Shown here piece by piece: positions 21,452 through 30,044 of a DNA stretch of 64,000 nt. How positions within the stretch are numbered: position 1 is the stretch's first letter; each line of letters starts with the position of its first letter. The notes beneath the pieces are model-generated. The model did not search any database and was not told where the DNA came from. It saw only the letters and a program-made list of their open reading frames with translations. Position numbers and translations under genes: made by a program. Source of the DNA: an uncultured Eubacteriales bacterium (GTDB taxonomy: Bacteria; Bacillota; Clostridia; Christensenellales; CAG-917); the NCBI GenBank assembly GCA_900544575.1, contig UQVO01000001.1, positions 1-64,000 of the forward strand, written 5' to 3'.

Positions 21452-23491
21452 TCACGCCTCGCCGCCCTTTTTCTTCCTGCGTGCGGCGTATATTATTCCC
21501 GCTGCCGCGGCTATGACGATGAGCGTGCCGCCCGCTGCGATGAGCCCAATCGCCCAATCGGGCAGAACTGCCCCGTTCCCGCCGCCCGCGGCGTCTTCCG
21601 CGGACGAAGTGAGAAGGTAGACGCGGTAGTTTCCGTCCACGTCGTTGCCGAACACGAACACTATGCCGTTATCGGAAGACGGAGAATATATCGTGCAAGT
21701 CGTGAGCGACGCTTCGAGCACGGTGTTGGCGGAATAGTCGCCGCTCATATTCTTCACACCGTAAAGGCGGGTGTTGTCCTCCGCGGTCGTATAGAACGCA
21801 TAGCAGCCTCTCTTTTCGAGCGGAGTGCTGCCAGCCGTCGCTATGTCGTAAAAATGCGAGGTCTGCCCTTCGGGAAGAGGCGCGGTCACGCCGTCCATAC
21901 CGAGCAGGACGCGGGTGTTGCCCTCCGCAGTCACGGCGTAGGTGTAGAAGCTCCTGAACGGTTCGATGTAGCTGTACGAGAACGGAATGACCGGATTCCC
22001 TTCCGTGTCGAAACCGCCGTAAAGCGTGTCGCCGTCGTCGTCAATCCCGACGATGAAAATCCCGTTCTGCATACTCACGCTCAAAAAGTCGTAGTCGTCG
22101 TTCTCGAACGCAAGACTGCCGTCCGTGCGGTAGACGCGGAGCGCGCTGGGGGTGAGCCTGGCATAGCAGTATCCGTCCGAGCACTGCATAAGCATATCGT
22201 AAAATCCGACCTCGTCCCTGTCCGTCGAGCCTTCGTATTCTATGCCGAAATTGCCCGTGAGGGAGAAGACGATGTCGAGGTCGCCGTCGAGTATGAACTG
22301 GTCGTAATACGCCGTCTTGTCCTCCGTCACGAAGAGTCCGAAGGAAGAATAGGTGTACCCCGGGTTGAGGAAGGAAGAGGGGCTGACGTTGACGCTTGTC
22401 GAGCCCGCGTCGTAAGTGCACCTGCCCGAAGCGTTGTCGTAATACGTATTGACGCAGTTGAGGAAGATGTAAGAAGAGTTGTACTGCGTGCGGGAGTCCG
22501 TGTCGGGATAGTAGAAATAGCGCACCGCACGGTAATATTCACCGCCGTAGGAATAGGTGTATTCCGCGTCGGAGTCCACCGTCCACTCCGTGTGGACGTA
22601 GAACCTGCCGTCGCCGAGGTAAAGCGACTCGGTGTAATAGTCGTCAAAGCCGTTCCTGTTGTCGAAAGTGCCGTTCTGCGCGTATGCGAGATTGGGGTTC
22701 TCGGTGCGCGTTTCCGGCACGGCGTAAATATAGGTCAATGCGCCCGTGCTGCCGGCCGAGCTTTCCACCGTGAGATATTCGCCGTCAAAGCCGAGCAGGC
22801 CGGACAGCGACCCGCCCGTACGCACGCGGCACACCATCTCCCCCGTCGAAATGCGGTAAACGGGAGTGTAAGCCGAATTGCGGGTGTCCGCCGTGGCGGG
22901 GTCGTTCTCGTAAGCGGGATTTATCGCAACGAGTTCGTCGTCGAGTATGCGTATCGCCCCCGACAGCGTGGAAGAGGAAATTTCGTCGAGCCCCGCGGTG
23001 ACTCCCGATGTCAGCGAAGAGTTGACCACCCATCTCCCGGACGAGTTCATCACGCCGACCTGTCCGCCGCTGCTCGCCGTGCGCACGGCGAGATACTGCC
23101 CCACAACGTGTATCGCCTGCACCGCCGTGCTTTCGGGAATGACGAACTGCTCTTCCGTCACCGCCTTGTCGTCGCCTTCGGGCACCTTGACGAGAGAGAG
23201 CACGTCCGTCGAGGTGTTGACTATGATAAAGGCGTCAAGCCCCGCGACATAGCCTATGTCGGAGTCGGCGTGATTGCCGGACGCCGAGGTCAGCACCTGC
23301 CAGCCGTCGGGCAGGATAATCTGCAATTCCGCGGTGTCGATTTCCGCCTGCGTCGCGTCGTATTCGCGGTAAATGTCGTTCAGCGCGGGAAGGTCCTCTC
23401 CGCCGAAACGGTCACAACCGAACAGCGAAAGCGCGATTACTGCGGCAAGCGCAGCCGCGGCGATGAATGCGATTGTCTTCTTCTTTCTCAT
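21452..23491 (-). CDS. Large lipoprotein with C-terminal membrane anchor, unknown function
   Basis: 679 residues. The N-terminus is a lipoprotein signal with lipobox LFGC (Cys26). The last 40 residues are a membrane helix (WAIGLIAAGGTLIVIAAAAGIIYAA) followed by RRKKK, which would face the cytoplasm. The roughly 600 residues between are Tyr/Asp/Ser-rich and read like repeated beta strands with turns (WG-repeat or beta-propeller style), entirely outside the membrane. It overlaps recO by 4 bases. The double anchoring recurs in the gene at 31757. No enzymatic motif is visible; a surface or envelope-sensing role is possible. Confidence 0.75.
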   Translation of the reverse strand: MRKKKTIAFIAAAALAAVIALSLFGCDRFGGEDLPALNDIYREYDATQAEIDTAELQIILPDGWQVLTSASGNHADSDIGYVAGLDAFIIVNTSTDVLSLVKVPEGDDKAVTEEQFVIPESTAVQAIHVVGQYLAVRTASSGGQVGVMNSSGRWVVNSSLTSGVTAGLDEISSSTLSGAIRILDDELVAINPAYENDPATADTRNSAYTPVYRISTGEMVCRVRTGGSLSGLLGFDGEYLTVESSAGSTGALTYIYAVPETRTENPNLAYAQNGTFDNRNGFDDYYTESLYLGDGRFYVHTEWTVDSDAEYTYSYGGEYYRAVRYFYYPDTDSRTQYNSSYIFLNCVNTYYDNASGRCTYDAGSTSVNVSPSSFLNPGYTYSSFGLFVTEDKTAYYDQFILDGDLDIVFSLTGNFGIEYEGSTDRDEVGFYDMLMQCSDGYCYARLTPSALRVYRTDGSLAFENDDYDFLSVSMQNGIFIVGIDDDGDTLYGGFDTEGNPVIPFSYSYIEPFRSFYTYAVTAEGNTRVLLGMDGVTAPLPEGQTSHFYDIATAGSTPLEKRGCYAFYTTAEDNTRLYGVKNMSGDYSANTVLEASLTTCTIYSPSSDNGIVFVFGNDVDGNYRVYLLTSSAEDAAGGGNGAVLPDWAIGLIAAGGTLIVIAAAAGIIYAARRKKKGGEA

Positions 23492-24183
23492 TCCTGCTCC
23501 TTGAAATAGCTGCTGTCGGGGCGCACGCCCTGCGTGCGGTAAAGAAAATCCGAAAGCAACATAACTGCCCTTATTTTTATAGCTTCGGGGACATCCCTGT
23601 TTTCCCCCGCGATGAAAGCGCGCGAAGCGGCGTCAACCCTGATTGCGTCCCAAGGCGCGCAATGGGGGCAGACTATTCCGTCCGAATCCGAAAACGCGGC
23701 GTCGCCTTCCAGAATGCAGCCGCAGTCGGCACACACGGAAAAATCCAGCCCGTTGCCGCCCTCGCGCAGCGCGGAAAGCAGAAAATCGCAAGCGGCGGAA
23801 CGCGCGTCCTTGCCTTCGTAAGCCATGGCTTTCAGTTCCTTGACCGCGCCGAGGAATATACCGGGTTGGGATTCGGGAGAAAGTTTCGTCAGAAGTTCGA
23901 GAATCATACAGGCGGCGTAATACTTGTCGATGTCCGCCGTCACGGGAGAAAAGGAATCGTACTGCACGCAGTCCGTAACTATGTATCTGTCCCCCTTCCC
24001 CGCAAGCATATATTCCCCGAAATTCATCGGTTCGGCGGCGTAACGCAACTTTGCGCGCGGTTTGAGACACCCGCGCGCGGAAGCGGTGAGCCGCCCCTCT
24101 TCGAGGGACACAAGAGTGAGCACCATGTCACTCTCCCGATAAGGCACCGCCCTTGTCACTATCGCTTTGACCTTTTTGTCCAT
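23488..24183 (-). CDS. recO: DNA repair protein RecO
   Basis: 231 residues. RecO loads RecA onto SSB-coated DNA and anneals strands. The OB-fold start (VKAIVTRAVPYRESDMVLTLVS), the helical middle (YYAACMILELLTKL) and the zinc ribbon (CADCGCILEG ... VCPHCAP) are all present. It follows era and yqzL as in Bacillus. It is one of the proteins known to bind the C-terminal tip of SSB, relevant to the DnaB tail noted at 30045. Confidence 0.95.
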   Translation of the reverse strand: MDKKVKAIVTRAVPYRESDMVLTLVSLEEGRLTASARGCLKPRAKLRYAAEPMNFGEYMLAGKGDRYIVTDCVQYDSFSPVTADIDKYYAACMILELLTKLSPESQPGIFLGAVKELKAMAYEGKDARSAACDFLLSALREGGNGLDFSVCADCGCILEGDAAFSDSDGIVCPHCAPWDAIRVDAASRAFIAGENRDVPEAIKIRAVMLLSDFLYRTQGVRPDSSYFKEQE

Positions 24184-24274
24184 TCTCTCCGCCGCCGAGG
24201 GCGCGGTAGGCGTTGTAAAACTCGATTTTCCCCGTCATCTCAAACATCTTCCAGAAGTCTTTGTCTGTCATCAT
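24128..24274 (-). CDS. yqzL: YqzL-family small protein
   Basis: 48 residues, starting MMTDKDFWKMFEMTGKIEFY. The pattern DFxWKxFExTGxIExY matches YqzL, a protein of about 45-50 residues of unknown function that lies between era and recO in Bacillus. The position here is the same. Its 3' part overlaps recO by 56 bases in another frame. No strong ribosome binding site is seen. It is too short for most gene finders. Confidence 0.82.
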   Translation of the reverse strand: MMTDKDFWKMFEMTGKIEFYNAYRALGGGENGQKGQSDSDKGGALSGE

Positions 24275-24411
24275 GGATTTAGTTTGAGCGGACGGTCGGT
24301 TTCTATGCGCGCCTGCGCGCTCCGCTCGTATCGTTCCACATTTTCTTTTCGTGCACTATGACGCAACACACGGTTTATCGTCCGAAACGGAACGGTCACA
24401 TCCCGTTTCGG

Positions 24412-25308
24412 TCAGTTTTTCAGGTCCTTGACGTCGTATCCCAGCTCACGCATGAGATAGTCGCTGTCCCGCCACTCGTTCTTGACGCGGACGTAAAGGG
24501 TGAGGAAAACCTTGCATCCCGTAAGCTCCTCTATGTCCTGCCTCGCCGCCGTGGATATCTTTTTGAGCGTCGCGCCGCCCTTGCCTATTACAATGGCTTT
24601 GTGGGACTGTTTTTCGCACACGACGTCGGCGTCAACGTCGTATATCGGCTTGTCCTCTCGCAGCTCGAACTTGTTGATGTGCACTCCTATGCCGTACGGC
24701 ACTTCCTTGTCGAGAAGATACAGCGCCTTTTCGCGGATTATCTCCGCCGCCATAAAGCGCATCGTCCTGTCCGTGTACATATCGTCGGGATACATCGCCT
24801 CGCCCTCGGGCAGAAACTTTTCAATCTCTTCCGTAAGGGGAGCAAGGTTCTCCGCCTTCTTTGCGGAGACGGGGACGACGGCGCGGATATCCTTGTAGGA
24901 ATTGAGCTTTTCAAGCACCGCAAACAGCGTGTCGCGGGTCACGGCGTCCTCTTTGTTGAGCGCCACGACCACGGGCAGCGAGGACGGCCTCGATGAAAGG
25001 AATTCCTCGTCCTCTTCCCTGATTCCTTTCGCCGCGTCGACGACGTAAAGCACGCCGTCCACGTCTTTCAGCCCGCTGGCAACGGACTGCATCATATACT
25101 CGCCCAGCTTGTTGCGCGCACGGTGTATGCCCGGAGTGTCGATGAAAACAATCTGGGCGTCTTCCGTGTTGACGACGCCGAGGATTTTGTTGCGCGTGGT
25201 CTGCGGCCGCCACGAAACTATCGCGACCTTTTCGCCGACGAGCGCGTTTATGAGTGTGGATTTCCCGGCATTGGGCATACCGGCAATGCAAATAAAGCCC
25301 GATTTCAT
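24412..25308 (-). CDS. era: GTPase Era
   Basis: 298 residues. Ras-like GTPase domain with G1 GMPNAGKST, G3 DTPGIH and G4 NKED, followed by a KH RNA-binding domain (VIGKGGATLKKI). Era matures 16S rRNA and the 30S subunit. It sits between ybeY and yqzL-recO as in Bacillus, although dgkA and cdd, usually between ybeY and era, are absent. A 9-bp hairpin (24382-24411) follows the stop without a U-run. Confidence 0.97.
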   Translation of the reverse strand: MKSGFICIAGMPNAGKSTLINALVGEKVAIVSWRPQTTRNKILGVVNTEDAQIVFIDTPGIHRARNKLGEYMMQSVASGLKDVDGVLYVVDAAKGIREEDEEFLSSRPSSLPVVVALNKEDAVTRDTLFAVLEKLNSYKDIRAVVPVSAKKAENLAPLTEEIEKFLPEGEAMYPDDMYTDRTMRFMAAEIIREKALYLLDKEVPYGIGVHINKFELREDKPIYDVDADVVCEKQSHKAIVIGKGGATLKKISTAARQDIEELTGCKVFLTLYVRVKNEWRDSDYLMRELGYDVKDLKN

Positions 25309-25446
25309 TCTGTCTCCCGCGGCAAAGCCGCTTCCCTGCGGGGACGCGGACGGAGACCCGCCCTTCCCCTCGTATTCAGTATGACACGGAACTTTCTCCG
25401 CGTCACGCCTGCGCGCGCAGGCAAAAGAGTTTTAATCCTGTGTTTT

Positions 25447-25917
25447 TCAGTCCCTTTTCAGCCCCACCGAGTCCATAACCTTTTCGGCAATCGCATTCAT
25501 TTCCCTTTCCTGCTCCTCGGTCATATGGTCGAATCCGAGCAGGTGCAGCAGCCCGTGGCAGGACAGAAACCCCAGCTCTCGCTCGTAAGAGTGCCCGAAC
25601 GCTTCCGCCTGCTCGTGCGCCCGCGGGGAGGAAATCATTATGCTGCCGAGCGCGACCCTCCGCCCGTCGAACGCCTCGTCGGAAAAGTCCTCCTTTTTCA
25701 CGGGGAGGCTCAGTCCGTCGAAATACGGAAAGGAGAGGACGTCCGTTTCCGCGTCCACTCCCCTGGTTTCGCGGTTGTATTCCCTGACCGTTTCCCCGTC
25801 CGTGACGGCGAGGTCGACCGTGAAAATGTCTTCCTGTCCGAGGACGGCGTACACCGCCTTTTCCACTTTGCGTATGAGCCGCTTTTCTGAAAATTTCGCT
25901 CCCGTGAACTCTATCAT
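25447..25917 (-). CDS. ybeY: Endoribonuclease YbeY
   Basis: 156 residues. The zinc site is the HxxxHxxxxxH motif HGLLHLLGFDH near the C-terminus. YbeY takes part in 16S rRNA maturation and ribosome quality control. Start at 25917 overlaps the pgpH stop by 4 bases. The 138-base gap to era contains GC-rich hairpins but no gene; dgkA and cdd, expected there, are missing. Confidence 0.95.
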   Translation of the reverse strand: MIEFTGAKFSEKRLIRKVEKAVYAVLGQEDIFTVDLAVTDGETVREYNRETRGVDAETDVLSFPYFDGLSLPVKKEDFSDEAFDGRRVALGSIMISSPRAHEQAEAFGHSYERELGFLSCHGLLHLLGFDHMTEEQEREMNAIAEKVMDSVGLKRD

Positions 25918-27386
25918 GCCTTCTTCTTTTCGTAAGACACTCTGCCGTGCTGAACTCTGGGCAGGGTTTCGATTATGGTGGTCTTTATGACCGAAAGGTC
26001 TTTCATCGTTATGGGGCACTCGTCGAACTGTCCGAGTTCCAGCTTTTCGTCGACGAGCTTGTTCACCCTCTCCGCAAAAGCCTCCGTGGTGTCGGGCATA
26101 TAGGAACGGCACGCCGCCTCCACCGTGTCCGCTATCATCACTATCGCCGAAATCTTCGTCTGCGGTTTGGGACCGGGATAGGTATAATTGCTCACCGAAA
26201 GGTCGCCCTCTTCCGTAAGGTTGAGCGCTTTGCGGTAGAAGTAACCGACGGGTGCGGTGCCGTGATGTTCGCGGCAGACGGCGACTATTTCAGGCGGCAG
26301 ACGGTACTGTTTGGCAAGTATTTCGCCGAAGACGGTGTGCGAGGTTATCATACTCACGCTGACTTCGGGGATGAGCTCGTCGTGGGGGTTGTAGGTGGAC
26401 TGGTTTTCGGAGAAGTAAACCGGCGCTTTCAGCTTGCCCACGTCGTGGTAATACGCCGCCGCCCTCGCGAGGTGCGGATTTTCGCCGATTGCGTTCGCGC
26501 ACGCCTCGGAAAGGTTGCCCACCACGAGAGAATGGTTGAACGTCCCCGGCGCTTCGCTCGCAAGACGTTTGAGCAGAGGCTGGTTGAGGTTGGTGAGCTC
26601 GTTCAGCCTGAAATCGTCCGCTATGTTGAACACGCCTTCCAGTATCGCGACAATCGGCGTGAACACCAGCACCGCGCCCACGGAAGCTCCGTAGGACCAC
26701 AGCAGGTTGTAAAGCAGGTTCATACTGATGTCGCCCATAACGAGCGTGCCCGCAAACACGAGCAGAGTGCCGAGTGCGGACGCGGCAAACGCCGCAAGTA
26801 TAAACATCAGGCGGGTCAGATGACGGCTGACAAGCATATTCACGGAAAGCGCCGCAGCGAAGTTGCCCACCACGGAAAGGATTATCTCCGGCAGCATAGT
26901 ATCGGGATAATTTTCACCGTGTATGAACACCACGCACAGCATCGCCGCAATCGTCAGCGAGGCTATCGTGGACGAACGGCGGTTGGAAAGCTCCGTCATC
27001 ACCAGCGCGGCAAGACATATCGGCAGCGCGAACACGCTGAGGAATTTGCTCGTCGTGAGGCACACCATATAAGTCAGCGCCGCCATCACGAACGAAAGCA
27101 GACAGTTCCTTATCGGAAAACGCGCGTCGTCCGCCGACGAATACGTGGACGCGATAAGAAAGCCGGCGAGCACGGCGTTGATGACGAACACTCCCGCCGT
27201 CGACGCGGCGCGGGCGGGCGTGAAAGCGTCGTAAAAGTCGCCCGTCATAAATATCGCGAAAATGGTCAGCAGTCCCGTCGCCACGAAGCAGGCGGGATAC
27301 ACCTTTGCGAAATCGATGACGAATTTGCGCCGTTTTGCAAGTTTCGTCTTTTCGGCGGTCGTCAGTTCTTCGGGTCGTTTTCTCAT
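25914..27386 (-). CDS. 7TM-HD phosphohydrolase, PgpH-like c-di-AMP phosphodiesterase
   Basis: 490 residues. About seven membrane helices (residues 30-250) lead to a cytoplasmic HD domain: H285, H314-D315 (YYHDVGK), H350 and H374-H375. This is the catalytic half of PgpH/YqfF, which hydrolyses the second messenger c-di-AMP. The usual enzyme has about 700 residues with a large extracellular 7TMR-HDED sensor at the N-terminus. Here that domain is absent and the protein starts 30 residues before the first helix. Position between phoH and ybeY is conserved. Confidence 0.93.
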   Translation of the reverse strand: MRKRPEELTTAEKTKLAKRRKFVIDFAKVYPACFVATGLLTIFAIFMTGDFYDAFTPARAASTAGVFVINAVLAGFLIASTYSSADDARFPIRNCLLSFVMAALTYMVCLTTSKFLSVFALPICLAALVMTELSNRRSSTIASLTIAAMLCVVFIHGENYPDTMLPEIILSVVGNFAAALSVNMLVSRHLTRLMFILAAFAASALGTLLVFAGTLVMGDISMNLLYNLLWSYGASVGAVLVFTPIVAILEGVFNIADDFRLNELTNLNQPLLKRLASEAPGTFNHSLVVGNLSEACANAIGENPHLARAAAYYHDVGKLKAPVYFSENQSTYNPHDELIPEVSVSMITSHTVFGEILAKQYRLPPEIVAVCREHHGTAPVGYFYRKALNLTEEGDLSVSNYTYPGPKPQTKISAIVMIADTVEAACRSYMPDTTEAFAERVNKLVDEKLELGQFDECPITMKDLSVIKTTIIETLPRVQHGRVSYEKKKA

Positions 27387-27387
27387 A

Positions 27388-28410
27388 CTACTCCTTTAAG
27401 GAAGACTGCTCCTCCGCGACACCGTCCGCAGCGGCGGCGCCGCCTTTTTCCGCGGTCCTTTCCGCTCTTTCCGCGAGGTCGTAGGCGCGGATTATGCGGC
27501 TGACAAGTTCGTGGCGCACGACGTCGCAGTATTCCAGCCTGACCACCGCTATCCCCTTGACCCCGCGCAGCACTCTTTCGGCGTGCGTCAGTCCGCTGGG
27601 TACGCTGCGGGGCAGGTCGACCTGCGTGTCGTCGCCCGTCACCACCATCTTGCTGCCCTCGCCCAGACGGGTGAGAAACATCTTCATTTGTTCCTTCGTA
27701 GTGTTCTGCGCTTCGTCCAGAATGATGAAACTCCTGTTCAGCGTTCTGCCGCGCATATACGCGAGCGGCGCGATTTCCACCAGCCCGCGCTCTATGTTTT
27801 TGATATAACTCTCGCTGCCGCCCATAAGTTCTTCCAGAGCGTCATAGAGAGGACGGAGATAAGGGTCGACCTTTTCGGCGAGGTCGCCGGGCAGAAAACC
27901 GAGCTTCTCCCCCGCTTCCACGGCGGGACGGGTGAGGATTATCTTGTCCACTTCGCGGTTTTTCAGCGCGTCCACGGCGAGCGCCACGGCAAGATACGTC
28001 TTGCCCGTGCCCGCGGGCCCTATGCCGAACGTGACGGAATTCTCCCTTATGGCGTCGCAGTACAGCTTCTGTCCGAGGCTTTTGGGATAAACCGTCTTGC
28101 CCCGTCCCACGGTGACGGAAGACATAAGGTCCTTCACGCCGTGCGCCTTGCCCTTGCGCACCATATCCACGACGGCGGCAATCTGCTGCGCTCCGAGAGG
28201 CTCCTTCGCAGACAGCGTGATAAGCGCGTCGATGGCTTCCGCCGCGCTTGCCACATCCTCCTTTTCGCCCGTGATTTTCAGGCTTTCCGCACCCGTGAAC
28301 ACGCTCACTCCGAACGCCTCTTCCAAAAGCCGCACGTTGGTGTCCAGCCCGCCGAACAGCTCCTGATAAGCCGCGTAATTTTCAATGCGCTTTTCTTTCG
28401 ATATCTTCAT
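27388..28410 (-). CDS. phoH: PhoH family ATPase
   Basis: 340 residues. A short N-terminal KH-like region is followed by the P-loop GPAGTGKT and Walker B IILDEAQN, with TRPAVEAGE and TGDDTQVDLP between and after. PhoH proteins are cytoplasmic RNA-associated ATPases linked to ribosome and phosphate metabolism. The gene lies one base before pgpH and 10 bases after yqfD. The last 30 residues are Ala/Glu-rich and variable. Confidence 0.95.
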   Translation of the reverse strand: MKISKEKRIENYAAYQELFGGLDTNVRLLEEAFGVSVFTGAESLKITGEKEDVASAAEAIDALITLSAKEPLGAQQIAAVVDMVRKGKAHGVKDLMSSVTVGRGKTVYPKSLGQKLYCDAIRENSVTFGIGPAGTGKTYLAVALAVDALKNREVDKIILTRPAVEAGEKLGFLPGDLAEKVDPYLRPLYDALEELMGGSESYIKNIERGLVEIAPLAYMRGRTLNRSFIILDEAQNTTKEQMKMFLTRLGEGSKMVVTGDDTQVDLPRSVPSGLTHAERVLRGVKGIAVVRLEYCDVVRHELVSRIIRAYDLAERAERTAEKGGAAAADGVAEEQSSLKE

Positions 28411-28420
28411 ACACTCCGTT

Positions 28421-29605
28421 TCAGTTCAGTTTTTCTTCCGCTTCCGCGGTGACGGTGACATACACTCCTCCGTCCCCGCGCACGCACTCCGCACGCACTT
28501 CTCCGAGCTTAGCCCCCGCGGGAAGTTCTTCCAGCAGCCGCAGCTTCACTTCGGACATCATTTCGTCTTCCGTGCGGTCGTTCTCTTTTTCCGCCGTGTG
28601 CACCTCCGTGAACGTATAGGTGTACAGCGTATAGCCCAGCATAAAGTCGTTGCGCACCGCGCTCACTTCGAGGACATAGTCTTCGAACGGACTTTCGGGC
28701 ACGGCGGGCTGCTTTCCCGAAAACGACAGCCGCGTTTCGGTGTGCGTCCTGCCGTATTCCCGCACGAATTCGGTATCGGGGAAAAACCTCGTTGCCGTGC
28801 GGTAAGTCAGTCCGTACACTTCGCCGTCCGCGGGACAAGGCACTTTGTCCTCCCCCGACACGACGTATGCGCCTATCAGTTCGTCACCGGGACGCACCAC
28901 GTCGCCGTAACTCACCAGCGCGGTCCCCGACCACACCACGACGCGCGTCACCGAAGCCGTTATCTTCGCGGTCACGGGCTGTGTGGGTACGTCGACGAAA
29001 TGCTCGTCCGACCTCTCCGCCCGCACGTCGACGTAAACGTGGGTGCCCCTCTTCGTCACCGAAGCGAACGCCACCCCGTCCAGCGCGAGCAACGTCTTTT
29101 CGAGTGCCTCGCCGTCGAAACCGGGCAGGAATGCGCCCCTTTTCACACCGCTCTCTTCCACGACGCGGACGGCCTCCGCAATGTAGTCGCCGCCGTACTC
29201 CACCTCCGTCACGAAAAGAGGATAGACGGCGGTCAGCGCGAGCGCGCCCAGCGTGCCGAGTACGATGCCCGCGCGCCCCAGCGCGCGTACGAAAGAGAGC
29301 AATACACCCTCTTCTTTTATTATTTTGTAATTGTAGCATAAGGATGCGCAGATTGCAACCACCTTTGCCCTGTCGCGCGACGGCACGCAGAAACGGAGAG
29401 CTTCGCCGCCGCGCACGGTCTTTACGGTCGTGACTTCCGCAAGCGCGGTGAGCAGTCTGCCTGAATTGAGCCTTTCGGTTTCGAACCAGGTGCGCGAAAA
29501 GGGTATCTTCGCCGCGTCCGCTTCCCGACGCGGTGCGCGTTCACTCTCCCGCCTTTCCTTTTTGCCGCGGCGGTATGCGCCGCGCTCGTCCACGACCTCA
29601 GTCAA
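28421..29605 (-). CDS. yqfD: Sporulation protein YqfD
   Basis: 394 residues, apparent TTG start overlapping yqfC by 8 bases; a GTG a few codons later is an alternative. A variable basic N-terminus leads to one membrane helix (residues about 108-130) and a large extracytosolic part matching YqfD (GVKRGAFLPGFDGEALEKTLL, VDVRAE, VVVWSGTALVSYGDVVRPGDELI). In Bacillus yqfD is made in the mother cell under sigma-E. Its presence with yqfC argues that the organism has a sporulation programme. Confidence 0.92.
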   Translation of the reverse strand: MTEVVDERGAYRRGKKERRESERAPRREADAAKIPFSRTWFETERLNSGRLLTALAEVTTVKTVRGGEALRFCVPSRDRAKVVAICASLCYNYKIIKEEGVLLSFVRALGRAGIVLGTLGALALTAVYPLFVTEVEYGGDYIAEAVRVVEESGVKRGAFLPGFDGEALEKTLLALDGVAFASVTKRGTHVYVDVRAERSDEHFVDVPTQPVTAKITASVTRVVVWSGTALVSYGDVVRPGDELIGAYVVSGEDKVPCPADGEVYGLTYRTATRFFPDTEFVREYGRTHTETRLSFSGKQPAVPESPFEDYVLEVSAVRNDFMLGYTLYTYTFTEVHTAEKENDRTEDEMMSEVKLRLLEELPAGAKLGEVRAECVRGDGGVYVTVTAEAEEKLN

Positions 29606-29849
29606 ATTCCACCCCTTTGACCGCGCCTCTCACGAAGATGTCGCCGCCGCCTATCTGAGCGATAATCAGCTCCTCGCCGCGCACGGTGAGGGTGCGGCGT
29701 CCGAGCCGCACCCTGACTTCCGTGTCCGAGGAGAACGCCACCCCTTTTATGCCCGAAAGCGCGACGCCGCCGTCGCCGAACAACGTCACGGTATAAGGCA
29801 CGAAAGCGTCGTCCATCTTCAACTTTCCGAGAGCCTCTTTCAGAAACAT
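29598..29849 (-). CDS. yqfC: Sporulation protein YqfC
   Basis: 83 residues from the ATG at 29849, the start that fits the family (MFLKEALGKL); no good ribosome binding site precedes any candidate. The domain is YabP/YqfC (VTLFGDGGVALSGIKGV ... RTLTVRGEELIIAQIGGGDIFV). It is the first gene of the yqfC-recO cluster and lies after the dnaB terminator, so it must have its own promoter in 29850-29997. I could not fix one; a sigma-E type site is expected. Confidence 0.9.
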   Translation of the reverse strand: MFLKEALGKLKMDDAFVPYTVTLFGDGGVALSGIKGVAFSSDTEVRVRLGRRTLTVRGEELIIAQIGGGDIFVRGAVKGVEFD

Positions 29850-29997
29850 ATTAAAGGATATGCCGTGCGCTGTCCGGCTATGCAAATTCGCAAAACAAGG
29901 CATTTACAGCGTAAAAACACATAATTAACGCTCTGTATTGTGATTATACAGCAAATTGTCCGGCAAAGCGCGCCGTGCCTTATGCGCGCGGCGGCGC

Positions 29998-30024
29998 AAA
30001 AAAAAAGCCCCGCGCAAGCGGGGC
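29998..30024 (-). terminator. Terminator after dnaB
   Basis: A perfect 7-bp GC stem (GCCCCGC / GCGGGGC), 4-base loop, then nine U residues on the minus strand. Confidence 0.93.
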
Positions 30025-30044
30025 CGAAAAGCCTTGCCGTGACC

